Source: Phytophthora colocasiae | Lineage: Eukaryota; Oomycota; Peronosporomycetes; Peronosporales; Peronosporaceae | Assembly (NCBI GenBank): GCA_018806915.1 | Contig: JAGKQI010000058.1 | Coordinates: forward strand, 124,001 to 188,000 | Length of the DNA stretch: 64,000 nucleotides | Direction of reading: 5' to 3' | Part shown: in pieces, positions 9,125 to 20,812 of the stretch | Position numbering within the stretch: position 1 is the first letter of the stretch | Layout of the letters: each line of letters opens with the position of its first letter | Translations under genes and position numbers: made by a program | Notes under the pieces: model-generated | What the model was told of the DNA's origin: nothing | The model's database searches: none | Seen by the model: only the letters and a program-made list of their open reading frames with translations

Positions 9125-10294
9125 TTACTTGTCGCTGTCTGCATATGCGCTGAGTCCGTAGGTCAAGACCTTGTCCTGAATATCCTTCCGATCAATGGGG
9201 CAAATCGGAACGCGCACTGCGCAGGATGCGCAGAGAACTTGGTGTCGACAGGGGAGGAGAACGACAGACACTGGCTTTTCAAAGCACACGACACAGAGCT
9301 CCTTTTTACGGGTTTTCTCGATAGCCAATCGATACTTGGAACGAAGAGCTGCTCGAACGTTCTCCATACCTCGCACCAGTATTGATTCCAGTTCTTCAAG
9401 CTCATCCAAGCTGCGAACTTCTAAAGCCTCGTCATCCCCACGCAGAACTGCATTCTGAGCTGATATTTGAGCGTTCTCCCGTCGGAGACTGTCAGAAATC
9501 GCCTTAAGGTTGTCTTGGTACTCAGCAGTGAGTTGCGCTTGCTGCTTGGCAAGAGCCAAACTGCGTTCGTTCATTTTGAGCATCATCGAGTCCCGTTGAG
9601 ACTGCTGCTCACTTTTAGCAGCCACATTTTCCATTTCCGCGATGCGAAACGAGAGACGCTCGTTGTCTTGATCCTTGGCACGAAGTTGATTGGCCATCGT
9701 CATGCATCGATCCAAAGCATCTCGGAGCAACGCTGCGCGGTTTTCGTGTGATTGATTCGCAGTGGCATCAAGGTTGGCTTGAGTGCACTGGTCCTGCTTG
9801 AAAGACGTCACTTCTGTGAAAGTTGGAGACGAAATCTCTTCTGGACCTGGACACATTGCCGAGGTCAGTGCCCGTAGACGCTCCGGGAACGATTTGGGAC
9901 GGACATCCGTTCCAATGAACGCCAACTTAATGTTTCGCTTTGGAGACACATCCGTCGACACAGGTGAGGAATATTCTGGGGGTAGACTGGTATATCGAGC
10001 TTGATGAGCTGGCGAGAGTAACGAAACCCGAATCTCTCGAGAGTATCCTGCTACTGAGCGCAAGATTCCGTTGTTGGAGAGAAGCGATACCACGTCAGCA
10101 CTTTCACCCCTAGGAATCGACAACTCATCTACAGTGCAAGTAGAAACAGAAGTCTCTACCTTCACCACTTCCACTTCTGGGTCGAACTCCACTTGGACTT
10201 CAGGCTCTGGATCCACTTCATCAAAGCTCATGTTCGACTGGGTTTCTTCGTCTTCACTCACCAGACTCCAGTCATCTTCGCTGTAGTTCGACAT
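9125..10294 (-). CDS. RING-finger protein, probable E3 ubiquitin ligase
   Basis: The ATG at 10294 is used; the frame extends 18 codons further upstream. The product is 389 aa with no intron. The N-terminal third is acidic and Ser-rich. A long Gln/Glu/Arg-rich coiled coil occupies about residues 180-320. A C-terminal RING finger follows: CVVC at 334-337, CRH at 349-351, LCASC to 358 and CPID at 365-368. The last zinc ligand is Asp rather than Cys, as in RBX1-type RINGs. The spacing resembles the C-terminal RINGs of IAP and neuralized-type ligases. It is probably an E3 ligase that dimerises through the coiled coil; substrates are unknown. Confidence 0.78.
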   Translation of the reverse strand: MSNYSEDDWSLVSEDEETQSNMSFDEVDPEPEVQVEFDPEVEVVKVETSVSTCTVDELSIPRGESADVVSLLSNNGILRSVAGYSREIRVSLLSPAHQARYTSLPPEYSSPVSTDVSPKRNIKLAFIGTDVRPKSFPERLRALTSAMCPGPEEISSPTFTEVTSFKQDQCTQANLDATANQSHENRAALLRDALDRCMTMANQLRAKDQDNERLSFRIAEMENVAAKSEQQSQRDSMMLKMNERSLALAKQQAQLTAEYQDNLKAISDSLRRENAQISAQNAVLRGDDEALEVRSLDELEELESILVRGMENVRAALRSKYRLAIEKTRKKELCVVCFEKPVSVVLLPCRHQVLCASCAVRVPICPIDRKDIQDKVLTYGLSAYADSDK

Positions 10295-10567
10295 GTTAAC
10301 AGAAAGCTTGCTGGTGGATGGTCTGGGGTTCTTTACTGCAGAATGCAAAGTGCGTGCTCATTTCAATCGATTGCGATCCGATCCCAAGCATGGTATGGAA
10401 ATCCCACATGTCGACGGCTTGCCTCAAATTCCACTGCTCTCCCATCCATCTGACGAACTTACAGTGATCCGCATCTGCTGGTTGTGTAGATATCTGTCAG
10501 TCGAAAGAGAGCAACCAACTGCACGATCAACATATCTGCCACAGGTATTATTAGTTCCTTACCAAAT

Positions 10568-12266
10568 CTATAGGCCTGCCGGTGTATGGCTGAATGTTGC
10601 GGCCGCATGCTCCTGGTCACGGACAGCCTGGATCAGCATTTGATTGAAGTCGCCCGGATTGTCCATGAACACCTGGTGGCCCGACATGGGAACCAGGCGG
10701 AAAACGGCATACTGTGTCTTCTCTAGTCGGCGAACAACCGACTCGCCGAATTTCGAGTTCATCCAGTCCATACCACCGCCGTACATAATGGTCAGCGGCA
10801 CTTGAAGTTTCTCTGGCGTAAGGATGCTGTCCAATGCACGGCGTCTCGCACTTGCTCCCTGAAATCGTAGCAATTTATTCGTCAGTTCAAACGCCCATGC
10901 AAGATCGATGAATCAATAGACGTACCGGGTGTAGATGTGTGTAAAACGCGATGTCACCCGAGGCTTGAAGGGCCCAGTTATGGTAGCAATAGTCTGTAAT
11001 GAGACCGAAATCTACCTCCCCGGATCGAACGATGTTCGTGGCTGGCGTCCATTTGATACGTTGACTCCATGACCATCGCACAAGCCCCGGGCCAAGAGGC
11101 CCAGCGAATCTGATAGCACTCTACAACATAGAAACGGTCAATCATTAGAATCCAAGCCAGTGTGTGGACATTGTGCTCAAAGTACGTGCCATCGGCGTGA
11201 TGTAGAACAATGATGTGAACTTCAAAAACGAGGGGAGATCTTCTTGTTTCAAGCCGCTGCTGTTGACTCCAGCGGGAGAAATCAGAACAAGATGCTCGAT
11301 ATGCTGAGGGTATTTCTCTGCAAAGTAGGTGCTGTACATGGCCCCCATTGAATGTCCACAAAGAATGAAGCGATCAAGAGCAAGTTCGCGCCTCCAGTCC
11401 TCCAGGGATTCGACAAAGAAGTCGTCCATTTCTTCATCCGTTTTAGGATGCCATCTCGGTCGGTCGGAACGTCCAATTCCCCTCCACTCTACTGCATACT
11501 GCAAGAGATCAAACATAAGCATTAGGATTTCGCACCAACCTATCAAAAAACTACAATATTGACGTACCACGTTGAAAGATTTCGCCAGCGTTTGCAGGTT
11601 GGCAGCCCAGAATGCGTTTCCTGCCAAGTATCCATGCACAAGAACTAGATTCCGCGGCGGAAGCTGCTTACCATCTCCACAATACGGTACGTGAATTGTT
11701 CCCAACCCTGCAACCTTTGTCTGCGTGAATTCCGTCACGATAAACTGATCGTAAACTTTCCTCTCAACCTTCTCAAGCTCGTCCAGATCCGACGGCAGCC
11801 ACAAATGCAAGTTGCAAATAGACAACCACACTGGGAACAGACAACAAAGTACTGCTAATGTATCCACAATGTCTTTCTCAGTGCTTCCGCTCACCAGACT
11901 CGTTAAGCTTACGCGGACAATGGCGTAGATCACTAGTGCTGCCGTTATGACGCCATGAGCGACGCGGCTATTGTGTCGCGGAAGCTGCGAGAGGACGGCA
12001 AGGCCCAATGTGATGACCAATGGCCAATCCAGCAGACGCACGGGGATATGCGGGATACAGAGGTACAAAACCCACGTGACGAGTAGTGCAGTGGCCGCTA
12101 AAGGTTTCGATGGAAGAGTGAGCAGACGGCCGACGAGGCCCCAGAGCGTCAGCAACAGCGCGATGAATGGTGTGAGCAATAGCAGCGTAAAGCGGAATAC
12201 TTTTGAGCGAAAGAGTGCGGGTGGCCCTGGGCGGGGAGACGTGGGCTCCTCTGTGGAAGATGTCAT
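10568..12266 (-). CDS. Membrane-anchored alpha/beta hydrolase, ABHD4/5 (CGI-58) type, copy 1
   Basis: Four exons: 12266-11568, 11498-11190, 11120-10926, 10858-10568 (497 aa). The open frame extends to a TTG at 12305, but the first ATG is 12266. The N-terminus holds several hydrophobic segments (about residues 20-140), unusual for this family. The hydrolase domain has LVLVHGYLAGNAFW (oxyanion region), the nucleophile elbow GHSMG with Ser about 283, and HQVFMD near 462-467. That last motif is both the catalytic His and the H(x4)D acyltransferase motif seen in CGI-58 proteins. The Ser is present, so lipase activity is likely, unlike animal ABHD5. The exon 2/3 join matches the paralogue downstream only if the intron starts with GC (ATG|GCACGT), a rare GC-AG intron. 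It probably acts on phospholipids or acylglycerols at an internal membrane. Confidence 0.82.
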
Positions 12267-12671
12267 GTCGACTAGAGCTGCTTGGAGCAAATTCGCTTCT
12301 GACAATTGTGATCGAAGTGGCGCTTTGAAGTGAGACCATCATTCCGAAGTTTAAATGGTCGTATACGAGTTGTCAGAATACATAACCTGCAATATCAATT
12401 GTAAATATCACTGAAGTTTGTCAAAGAAAATGAAGTTACAAAACCTTCATAAACTATTGCGGTATAATTTTGTAATTCTGAAGCGAATTTTAACTGGAAG
12501 CCGCACTGTATCACGAAATGACCGCATAATCAAAACAGTCCACTGGTCAAGCAATCCACTTGTCTCCACTTGGGAGAATCCAGTTCACTGCCTTTGCAAA
12601 GCCCCATGGGCCATGGCATGGCCTCTAGAAATATGGGCTTTGAACAAACTCTTCTGTAGTCGCCGCTTGCT
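12267..12671. other. Intergenic between hydrolase paralogues
   Basis: This stretch of 405 bp contains the promoter of copy 1 and the 3' end of copy 2. It is AT-rich near 12370-12500. A plus-strand open frame at 12418-12696 shows no family features. Nothing else was recognised. Confidence 0.5.
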
Positions 12672-14409
12672 TCAGCCCGCTAGACTAGATCCTTGACTCA
12701 CTTTGGGCTTGTCGACACTGGCAATTCTCCAGTCATCCACTGCTGCAATCAGCACACGGTTAAAAGCGCTAGGGTTGTCCATGAAAACTTGGTGTCCCGA
12801 CAATGGAACCACGCGAAAACTAGCATAGCGGTCGGTGTTCTGAAGGCGTTCTACCACCGCTTCGCCGTGCTCCTTCGGCATCCAATCTGGTCCACCGCCA
12901 TAGATGAATGTCACAGGTAGTTCCCACTTATCTGACACGATGATCTCGGAAAGAGGGACCCCTCGCGCAGCAGCACCCTGAAGAAACAAAAGTCATTAGA
13001 AGAATTGTCCTTGACAACAACCACAAGCGTGCTGACGTACAGGATGTAGGTGGGTGTGCACAGCGATGTCACCCGACGCCTTCAAAGCCCAGTTGTGGTA
13101 GCAGTATTTCGCGAAAAGCTCAAAGTCCAACTCGCCCATACGGATCGCATTACTAGGTGGAGTCCACGAAACGCGCTTCTTCACCATCCAGCGCACCAAG
13201 CGTGGACCAAGTGGACCCATTCCACGAGCTACCGACTACATAATCACAGTTTCATTTAGTTCAGTTCGAGACAATTACATAACATTCGTTCACGCACCAT
13301 TGGAGTAAGATGCAGCGCAAAAGCAATGCGTCGACTCCACGGGAGGTCCGAATGGACTAGTGTCGAAGCATGAACGCCTGCAGGTGAAACCAGGATCATG
13401 TGCTCTAGCGCCTTAGGGTACTTGGCCGCATAATAGGTTCCGTAGAGTGCCCCCATCGAGTGTCCACAAAGAATGAACTTGTCGAGCTGAGAAGTTATAC
13501 CGATATCCAAATTAATACTCGAGAGCTCTGTCAACAAAAAGAGTCATTACCTTAAGCTCTGTTCTCCAATCTTCCAGTGATTCGACGAAAAATGCATCAG
13601 CTTCAGCGGGACTGTTAGGTTTGAACTTAGGGCGGAGAGATCGGCCGATTCCTTTCCACTCCACGACATACTACATGTACACACTCACCGTTAATTTCAT
13701 ATAAAAAATTCGCCACTGTGTTTGCTCTTACCAAATCAAAAGCCATTGCTAGATCTCGAAGATTCTACGTATACCAACCATCAACATTAAAAACAAATAG
13801 CATTTACAACTCTCTTCCCAACCAATCTCAACTTACCGTCGCCCAGAATGCATTTCCTGCACCGTACCCGTGAACCAGTACGAGGGTCTTCGGCTTGTTC
13901 ACCACCTCTCCTGTATACGGCACATGCACCGTTCCCAGCCCCGCAACGATATCTAGAGAAAACCCATTGCCCAAGAAACTCTCGTAGATTTTATGCTCGA
14001 CAGTGTGGAGGATGGTCTCATCCGCCGGCAGCCACAGTCGCAGACGGCTCATGGAGCTCCACGCAGACGTGAAACACGCGAGCAACGCGAACCAGAGCGG
14101 CAAATCTGGAGTTGACGTTGCGCAATACGCAATATATTGCGCCAAAACTACCCACGTCGATAAATGAAGCATCGAACTATTGGGCAGTAACAAGCTCAGC
14201 GCTAGAGATGCCGTCGCAGCGGTCGGAACGAGGACGGAGACAGTCCGCAACCCCCAAAGATCGAGCGTCCAGGGCGTCCATAGCAGCAACAGAGTGATTG
14301 CAGCCACCTGTCGAGCTGCCATCGTGAACAACAGCCCTAAAGTTCCCCATATTATCGCCAAACTGATCCACAAGGGCGACAGAAGCACTGCCAACATCAT
14401 GCGTACCAT
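12672..14409 (-). CDS. Membrane-anchored alpha/beta hydrolase, ABHD4/5 (CGI-58) type, copy 2
   Basis: Six exons: 14409-13837, 13764-13732, 13670-13551, 13486-13298, 13235-13041, 12977-12672 (471 aa). It is a tandem paralogue of the gene at 10568-12266, with the same layout: hydrophobic N-terminal segments, LVLVHGYGAGNAFW, GHSMG with Ser about 252, TPMSVARGMGPLGP, and HQVFMD at about 432-437. The last two introns sit at the same positions as in copy 1. Here the region that is one exon in copy 1 is split into exons 3 and 4, and exon 2 is only 33 nt. Catalytic residues are intact, so it should be an active serine lipase or acyltransferase-like enzyme. Confidence 0.82.
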
Positions 14410-14509
14410 CGTCGCAATGCTCTTTGAAGTGAAATGTAACCGTAACCAGGTTACGTAACCCTACAATTGGGGTACATATAACCCTCACCATTATTGTGAG
14501 CACAAAATC

Positions 14510-17500
14510 ATGGACAGGTTGATGGTATGGGGCGACGCGCTCTTTCTCGTGCGTTTTGAGCTCGGAAAGCTACAGTTGCAGCGCATAATTGTCGACGCTA
14601 GTAGGAAAAAGGCGTCATTATGTCTGTGTAATGTGAGCTATCAAGATGAAGCGACTGTGTTACCAGAAGACGCCTCACTCGTAGCAGCTAAAGAAGTGGA
14701 AGACACAGATTTGGCCATGTAAGTGTCTGTGGTCCTTATATTATGCAATTAATTGTGAAAATTGAACGTGTTGTTGCAGTCAATACCCGGTGCTGGTCTT
14801 CCAAGCTTCTCAAAGCGTTGGCCTACCACCCAAGGTAGATTCACGTAAGCGTCGACGATCCTCGAAGGACCATTCCGAATTACAAGGGCCAACGTCAAAC
14901 GATCGTCTGTTTTTCTGTGTTTTGCATGAAATGGAGGATGAAAACAATTTTGGATTGCAATTATTGAACGCGTTGGAAATTCCAATATGTGCTGGAGAAA
15001 ATGGAGATGAAGTTGGTGACGGAGATTTCGCTATGAGGCAAGTTTTTCTAACCGACGGGCCCCACGTGCTCTTCTTTGAGCGGTCGTTGCAATTGGCGAA
15101 GGCGTTGACTCTGCAAAGGGATGGCGCTGTTGGTTTTCAAGTGTGGCGAGATCGTGTTGATGTGGTAAACGGAATGGCTGGCAGCACGTCTGAAGCTTTT
15201 GAACTGGTATCCTGTACGTATGTATCGGAGACTCTCTGTTCCAGAGAGCATTTGTTGATTCACGCACAACTAATATCCAGATCTTCAGATGACGCGTAAG
15301 TTTCCATTTTCTAAACTTTGACTTCGATTCTAAATTGCTTACAACCTGCCTGTGTAGTGAAAACCACGTTTGGAGTATCTTCGAGTTGGGTGAAAGAAGA
15401 GAGGAAGCAACTTCCTCAATGTGTCACTATTTGAATTGGAATGTCAAGTCCAACCAAACTGTTCCGAAATTTGAGCAAGTGACTTGCTGTTGCTTTGTGT
15501 CCGAGTTAAGTGAGTGGACTTTTACAACTTCAACTGCCACGCTCTCACCTTGGGACCAAACACTACATCCCCAATTGTCGCGACCGGATATCCTCTCGTC
15601 GGCGTTGGTGATCACTGGGACTACCAGCAATACGATATATGCGTACTCCAATGGGATTCGCATTGCTTCCTACGTGCTACCTATTCAGCCAGCTGAAATG
15701 TACGTTTGCACGGGGTATTGTCTACTGCTTTCGTTTGTACTGAAGCACTGATGTAAATTGTGAACCAGGTGGTGCATGTCTGAAAGCAGCTTCAACCAAC
15801 GCAATGTTCTCTGCGTGCGCTGTAACGACGTAAACCGGAGCTTCTTCATGCTGGAGTTTTCCAGCACGTTACAGAACGTGTCCATAGAGCTCCTTCTTTG
15901 TAAGTTTGGTCATCGGTTTGCACAAGTGTTGTTCAGAATTTGATAACTGACTTCTCGCGTATCCAAAAAGCTTTCAACAATGTAGGTCACGTGCACACAG
16001 GGTATTTTGCAGATACTCAAGCTTTTGCTATGTTATCACCTCAAGTATTACTTCTGAATGACGTGCCCGGAATTTGTGGCGCGAGTACCTACCGAATCAG
16101 GACGAGAGCTGCCACCAGTAACCCTGTGGAGGAGAGGCAGCTCGTGAAGCGGAGCGTTCTCATCATGCAAAAAGCATCCGCGCTCGATACGAAATTTGTT
16201 TGTCATCGACTTCGTCTTCTGGGAGATAAGCAGTCGAAACACGAGACAAGCTCTCGTAAACGCCCTCGAAATGACACAAAAAGTGGTTCGAAAGATGCTT
16301 GCAGTGGCTCGAAGGCAGACACATTCCACTATATTGAACGCACACAAAAGGCTTCATCCCGTGACAGAAAAGCGAAACATTTTGACGAAGACTCGGAGAG
16401 TGAGACCAATATGTTTGCTGCCTCGCAGTCCCAGCTTACCAAGTTGACAGGGTCATTATCCGTACGACTGAACACTGGGCTACAGGAATTGGAACGTTTG
16501 CAATTGATCGTGGGGGACAAGTGTCTGCTGGCTCGGCAACTGAATCGTCTTATTACGCAGCAATGGCAAAAGCAATACAACATGGCAATTCCCACCACAG
16601 ATCAGACAGAAGAAGATGGCAATTTTCCCTCTGGATCGAAAAGTCTCATTAACATGGAAACAGTTGTCAGCGCGGCACTAAATGCTCCCAGAATCGCCGT
16701 GAAAGATATTTCGGATCTGCCATTCAGTGACCTGAAGCCGGCGCAAAAAGTGTCGCTGGAGATTTTTCGTGTGCTCCAATACGTTCCGTCATCGTCACTT
16801 GTTCGTGCAGAAGCCGTTTTCACAAATGCGCCCAACATCACATTCAATGACTGCTTTGTTGTGATAACTGCACCACAGGGAGAACCAGTACACGGGTGGA
16901 GGTGCTCCAGTTCAGTGATTTCTGAATATTCTACAACAGCTCGTTTTTCCGTGGAGCTTCAATTCATGCCAAGTTTTTCCTTTCTTCGAGAGCGAAAGCC
17001 ATTAGCGATAACCCTGTGGTTGCACTGGGGGACGTCTCAAGACCACTGTTCGGATCTAGATTGGCGACCAAGTGAGTCGGTGCTTGCTGTAGCGTCCGTC
17101 AACATTCATCCTGATGACCTAGTTAAAGCCGTTCGAGAGGCATCACTAAGTGGTGACGTCGCGCTCTCGGAGCAGGATCAGTTGCTGTTCCTTTCATCGG
17201 GATCAAATTTCGAGTCGTTATTTAGACAGCCAACTTTCGAGATGTCTACTGTTGTTGTCTCCGTTATTCGACCGACATTCGCTCTGATGCACTTGGACAG
17301 AACGTCACGAGAACTGATGCTGCACGAGATGGGAAGGATGGTCGCAAATCTACCACGAGACGTCTACGCCATGCAGAATCCTCTTCAACTCACCTACCTT
17401 CGATTACTACAACGTGTATTGAAGTCCATGCACCAGGAGACTCTTGCTGTTTACAAACGAGATTCTAACGAAAGCAAGCAAACGCGAAGAACTAAAAGTC

Positions 17501-17658
17501 CACACGCAGCGTCAAGTCGCCGTTCGATGCAGCGCAATACCGACATCCAAGTGAATCGGTTGCTGCATCTGCTACAGAAGCGTGTCAACTTTCATACGAT
17601 GTGGTTTGAAACTACTCCAAGACAAGCCGACACTGCACGAACGTACAAAAGGTATTAG
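14510..17658 (+). CDS. FANCB: FANCB-like Fanconi anaemia core-complex protein (tentative)
   Basis: Five exons, 14510-14718, 14780-15295, 15358-15699, 15769-15899 and 15971-17658, encode 961 aa. The N-terminal half looks like a beta-propeller built of short hydrophobic strands, including LVITGTTSNTIYAYSNGIR, SFFMLEFSSTLQNV and SPQVLLLNDVPG. The order of these elements resembles human FANCB as I remember it. A Lys/Ser-rich linker follows, then a coiled coil (LQELERLQLIVGDKCLLARQL) and a mixed C-terminal region ending in a helical basic tail. FANCB binds FANCL and FAAP100 in the nuclear ubiquitin ligase that monoubiquitinates FANCD2 during interstrand-crosslink repair. The assignment rests on weak, memory-based similarity; another propeller plus coiled-coil scaffold such as FAAP100 is possible. 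The gene model itself is consistent in phase throughout. Confidence 0.5.
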
Positions 17659-17707
17659 TATTGGTTTTTGGTGAAGCGTTGTAAAATAGCAGAAAGGTGG
17701 GGGCAAA

Positions 17708-20187
17708 TTACACTGCCACCGGGCAGGCTCCCGTCTGGAAGTTAGCAATTTGTCGCTGGAGGTCGCCAATAAGCTGAGTATTTGTCAGCAAAGACTGTTC
17801 GATGCTTGACAACGTCGTTTGAAGACGCAAAATGACAAAAAGCAGAACCAGAACTAGCACCCATGGGAAGAGCTTCACGGGGGCAGTACGAGCTCCACAC
17901 GGCACTGCAGCAGTGGAAGTTCGGTGCCGGTGGCTTGGCTTGCTCCGGCTTCGACTTCGGCGTCTGACCACCGATCCACGATCGTTTCGAACACAGTCGT
18001 GGGTGCGAGCTTTTTCGTAGGAGGAGCTTGATGTTGGAGGACTTTCAGTGCCGCAGTTCACCGTTTCGTTGTGGTTGTTTGTCTCAAGGAAGTCCTTGGC
18101 CATCGCGACCCATTTCTCCCACTTGGCTCGGTTGTCGCTGATGGCTCGCGTCTCAATTGTGTTCTTCCAGAAGGTCGACTTGCCGAAAACAACCTTCATA
18201 TACAGCAATGTCAACTTTCAGTACGTTGCACTTTGGGATAACACAAGTCCACCGCAGTACATCTCGTTCGTACCTTCAGTTCAATAAATATTTTGCAGGC
18301 ATTGGGATCTGATGACCGAGGTACAATGGTCCAGCGATCTTCGACACTGAAATAATCACCATAGGGAATATCCACAAGTCGTGTCGAGCTCTCCACTACT
18401 CGCACTCCATGCTCGCTCTCCTTGAGACATTGAAGCTGAAATCCCACCGTAGTCAACACAATGTTAGTGAATAGTCCAGTCCATAAGCATAAACAATGAG
18501 TGGAACATACCACATCAACTTGTGACGATTTCGGACCGATAGGAGCATCGATTGGAACACGGAATTGCAGCGAGCGTGTCATACCTAGCATAAAACCAAT
18601 TCCAGTTTAGCATAACGTTCTATAGCAATCCGCTGCAAGGTAACACGTACCAAAAGCTTCCAACGGAGTCATCCACGGGTTTATGGTCATCTCGGTTGAC
18701 CCCGTTTGCTCATTGAACTTGTCCAGTCCAAATGGTGCGTTGTCCAGATAGAAAAGCTGCATGAATTTATCAACCGACACAGGAAAAACCTCCTCAAGAA
18801 CCTGCGTCATCGAAATATCCTTTGGTGCAATGGAGTCCACATCCGAAACCACACTTCGCCGACGCGGAGTGACAGAGGCTGTATGGTCATCAGCATCAGT
18901 CTCTTCGGCTACTTCATTGACACCATCAACTGTTGATTCGTTGTGATCAGAAGCAGAAGCGTCTTCTCCCTCCAAGTCTTCCTCCACATCTTCTTCGGAT
19001 TGTCCAGCTGCGGGGTTGGGCTGTGATGTTGGTGGTGACTCAGCAGACGACTGAGAGTCGCTAGACACTGGAGACGTTGATAGCGCCGGGTAACGGGATT
19101 CTGTGGAATTCACTCCAGAAGGCCGTAACTCTCGCAGCACTCGGTCGCGTGTCTTCACAATGAGGTCGTAGCAGTTATCGCGGTTGTTACCCCAGAAGCT
19201 GGTGAACGTGTACTCGTCCTTGTCGAACGTCGCGAGGCGGATCGAGTGTTGAAACACCATCGTCGTCGTCTTTTCAATTTCGCGAATGGACTCGTAAGGG
19301 ATCAGGATCTACACACAAAAACAAACAGATAGGCTCAGTATTGGAATCTCTTTTGCGACAACACGTCGAGAAGCCGGAAAAGCTAGCGAAGAGCATTGCA
19401 CATGGGGCAAAGACGACCAAGCTCCAAGAGAGCTCCCGAGTGTATCCTTGAAGGTCCACCCTCTCTGACTATCTGACCTTTCTCTCACGGCCAAACACGT
19501 TCGAGTAGAAGCAAACATGCGAGCTCGTCGGATACATGCGTCCGTGCATAGCCAGCGTGGACGCGATGGCACACGAAAAGTCTGGATACGACCATAAAAG
19601 TCAGCACTGTCCACCGCTCTCCAACTGCAACAGTCTTTCGTACCTTGGTAGAACTGCGTGGACTCCGGTAGGTCGAAAATCATGCAGATAACTTGATCTC
19701 GCATCTGTTCCTGTTCCTGCTCCTGCTCCTGCTCCTCTCTTTCAGCCTGCGCACCACTATCCAATGGCAGGAATTCCTTCCCCAGCGGTAGGTTCAGTCG
19801 TGGTCGATCGTCGCACGTACTGGCCAGTGACAACTCATCACTCTCGTTCCTGCTGCTTCTACCAGAACTGACACGTGAAGAGCTCATACTCTTCTCTGTG
19901 GAGTTTGTATGCCGTCGCTCTCGATGTCGCTGCTGTTCGAAGCTCTTTTGTCTATTTTTGCGATGACGATGGTACACGTCGTCCTCTTCCTCTTCGGTTG
20001 GTGCACGACGAGGCTTCTGTCTATGGCGGTGTTCGTGGTGACTGTCATGGCTGCTGGTGGACGAGCTGGGAGACGAAAAGGCCGACGCCAAACTCCGCAG
20101 CGCCGACAGCTCCATGGCTTCCGAGGAGTTGACACCTTTCGACAATGCGACGTGTGTTTTCGTTTTAACGCTGAATGGTGCAATCAT
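17708..20187 (-). CDS. GRAM and VASt domain protein, Aster/Lam (GRAMD1) type
   Basis: Six exons: 20187-19644, 19581-19478, 19308-18651, 18584-18511, 18435-18274, 18214-17708 (682 aa; an internal ATG at 20115 is an alternative start). A His/Arg/Ser-rich N-terminus and a Glu-Gln run precede a GRAM domain at about 170-280 (STQFYQDFSCAIASTLAMHG, then FYSNVFGRERK). An acidic linker follows, then a VASt (StAR-like) domain at about 385-570, ending in the STFWKNTIETRA region. One transmembrane helix lies near 629-645 (LFPWVLVLVLLFVILRL), with a short lumenal helix after it. This is the layout of ER-anchored Aster/Lam proteins, which transfer sterols between plasma membrane and ER at contact sites. 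It converges with the FANCB-like gene, only 49 bp apart. Confidence 0.82.
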
Positions 20188-20812
20188 TTCAGCATGATTT
20201 ATATGAAAATTCCTAAGGAATCAGAAGACGCCATCGCACAGCCGTTCAAATGAACTTGAGCATCGTGGCGATGGATACAAGTGGAACCTCAGAACGCAAA
20301 TAAATAAATGCTAGTGCTAGTGCACTCGTCACATCCACTGGCCTGCCATTTGTTCAGTGTTGCATCAATTCTGGAGACCAGTGGATGTGACGAGCATTCG
20401 TTCAGTGTTGCACCAATTCTGAAGAGAGGAAGTTGGTGTTCAACCGATAATATCCAACAACATGCTTCTGCTGCCAATTCAGACGACGGCAGACAAGTAG
20501 TGGATGGAGATAGCATCAGACGCTACCTCCGAGTCTACTCCGGATGAAGACCCAAGTCCTGTCCAAGAAGAGGAAGACTCGCAGCCGAGACGTGAACGCT
20601 GCCACGAACTCATTTACCGGCGAAGCCTTCGTCGCGGAGTCCTGTCCACCAACTTCTGGTGGATGTTAAAGGTCCAAGAGTATCTGCTAGCTATAGCTAT
20701 AGTTGTAAGACAGGTAGACTCCTAAGGTGATAATATTCAAGCTGGCAATTGGCTGTACTTGCAACTTAACGAAGATACTACCGGATACGATGTATCCATG
20801 GTGCAGCTACTT
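20188..20812. other. Intergenic region containing an inverted-repeat element
   Basis: A 625-bp stretch between two minus-strand genes. It contains the structured repeat at 20325-20421 described separately, a TAGCTATAGCTATAGT run near 20687, and short frames without recognisable domains. Confidence 0.5.
20325..20421. repeat. 17-bp inverted repeat interleaved with a 23-bp direct repeat
   Basis: CTCGTCACATCCACTGG at 20325-20341 is perfectly complementary to 20378-20394. A 23-bp sequence around GTTCAGTGTTGC occurs at 20351-20373 and again, with two differences, at 20399-20421. The interleaving suggests a duplicated hairpin unit or the relic of a small transposable element. Confidence 0.8.
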
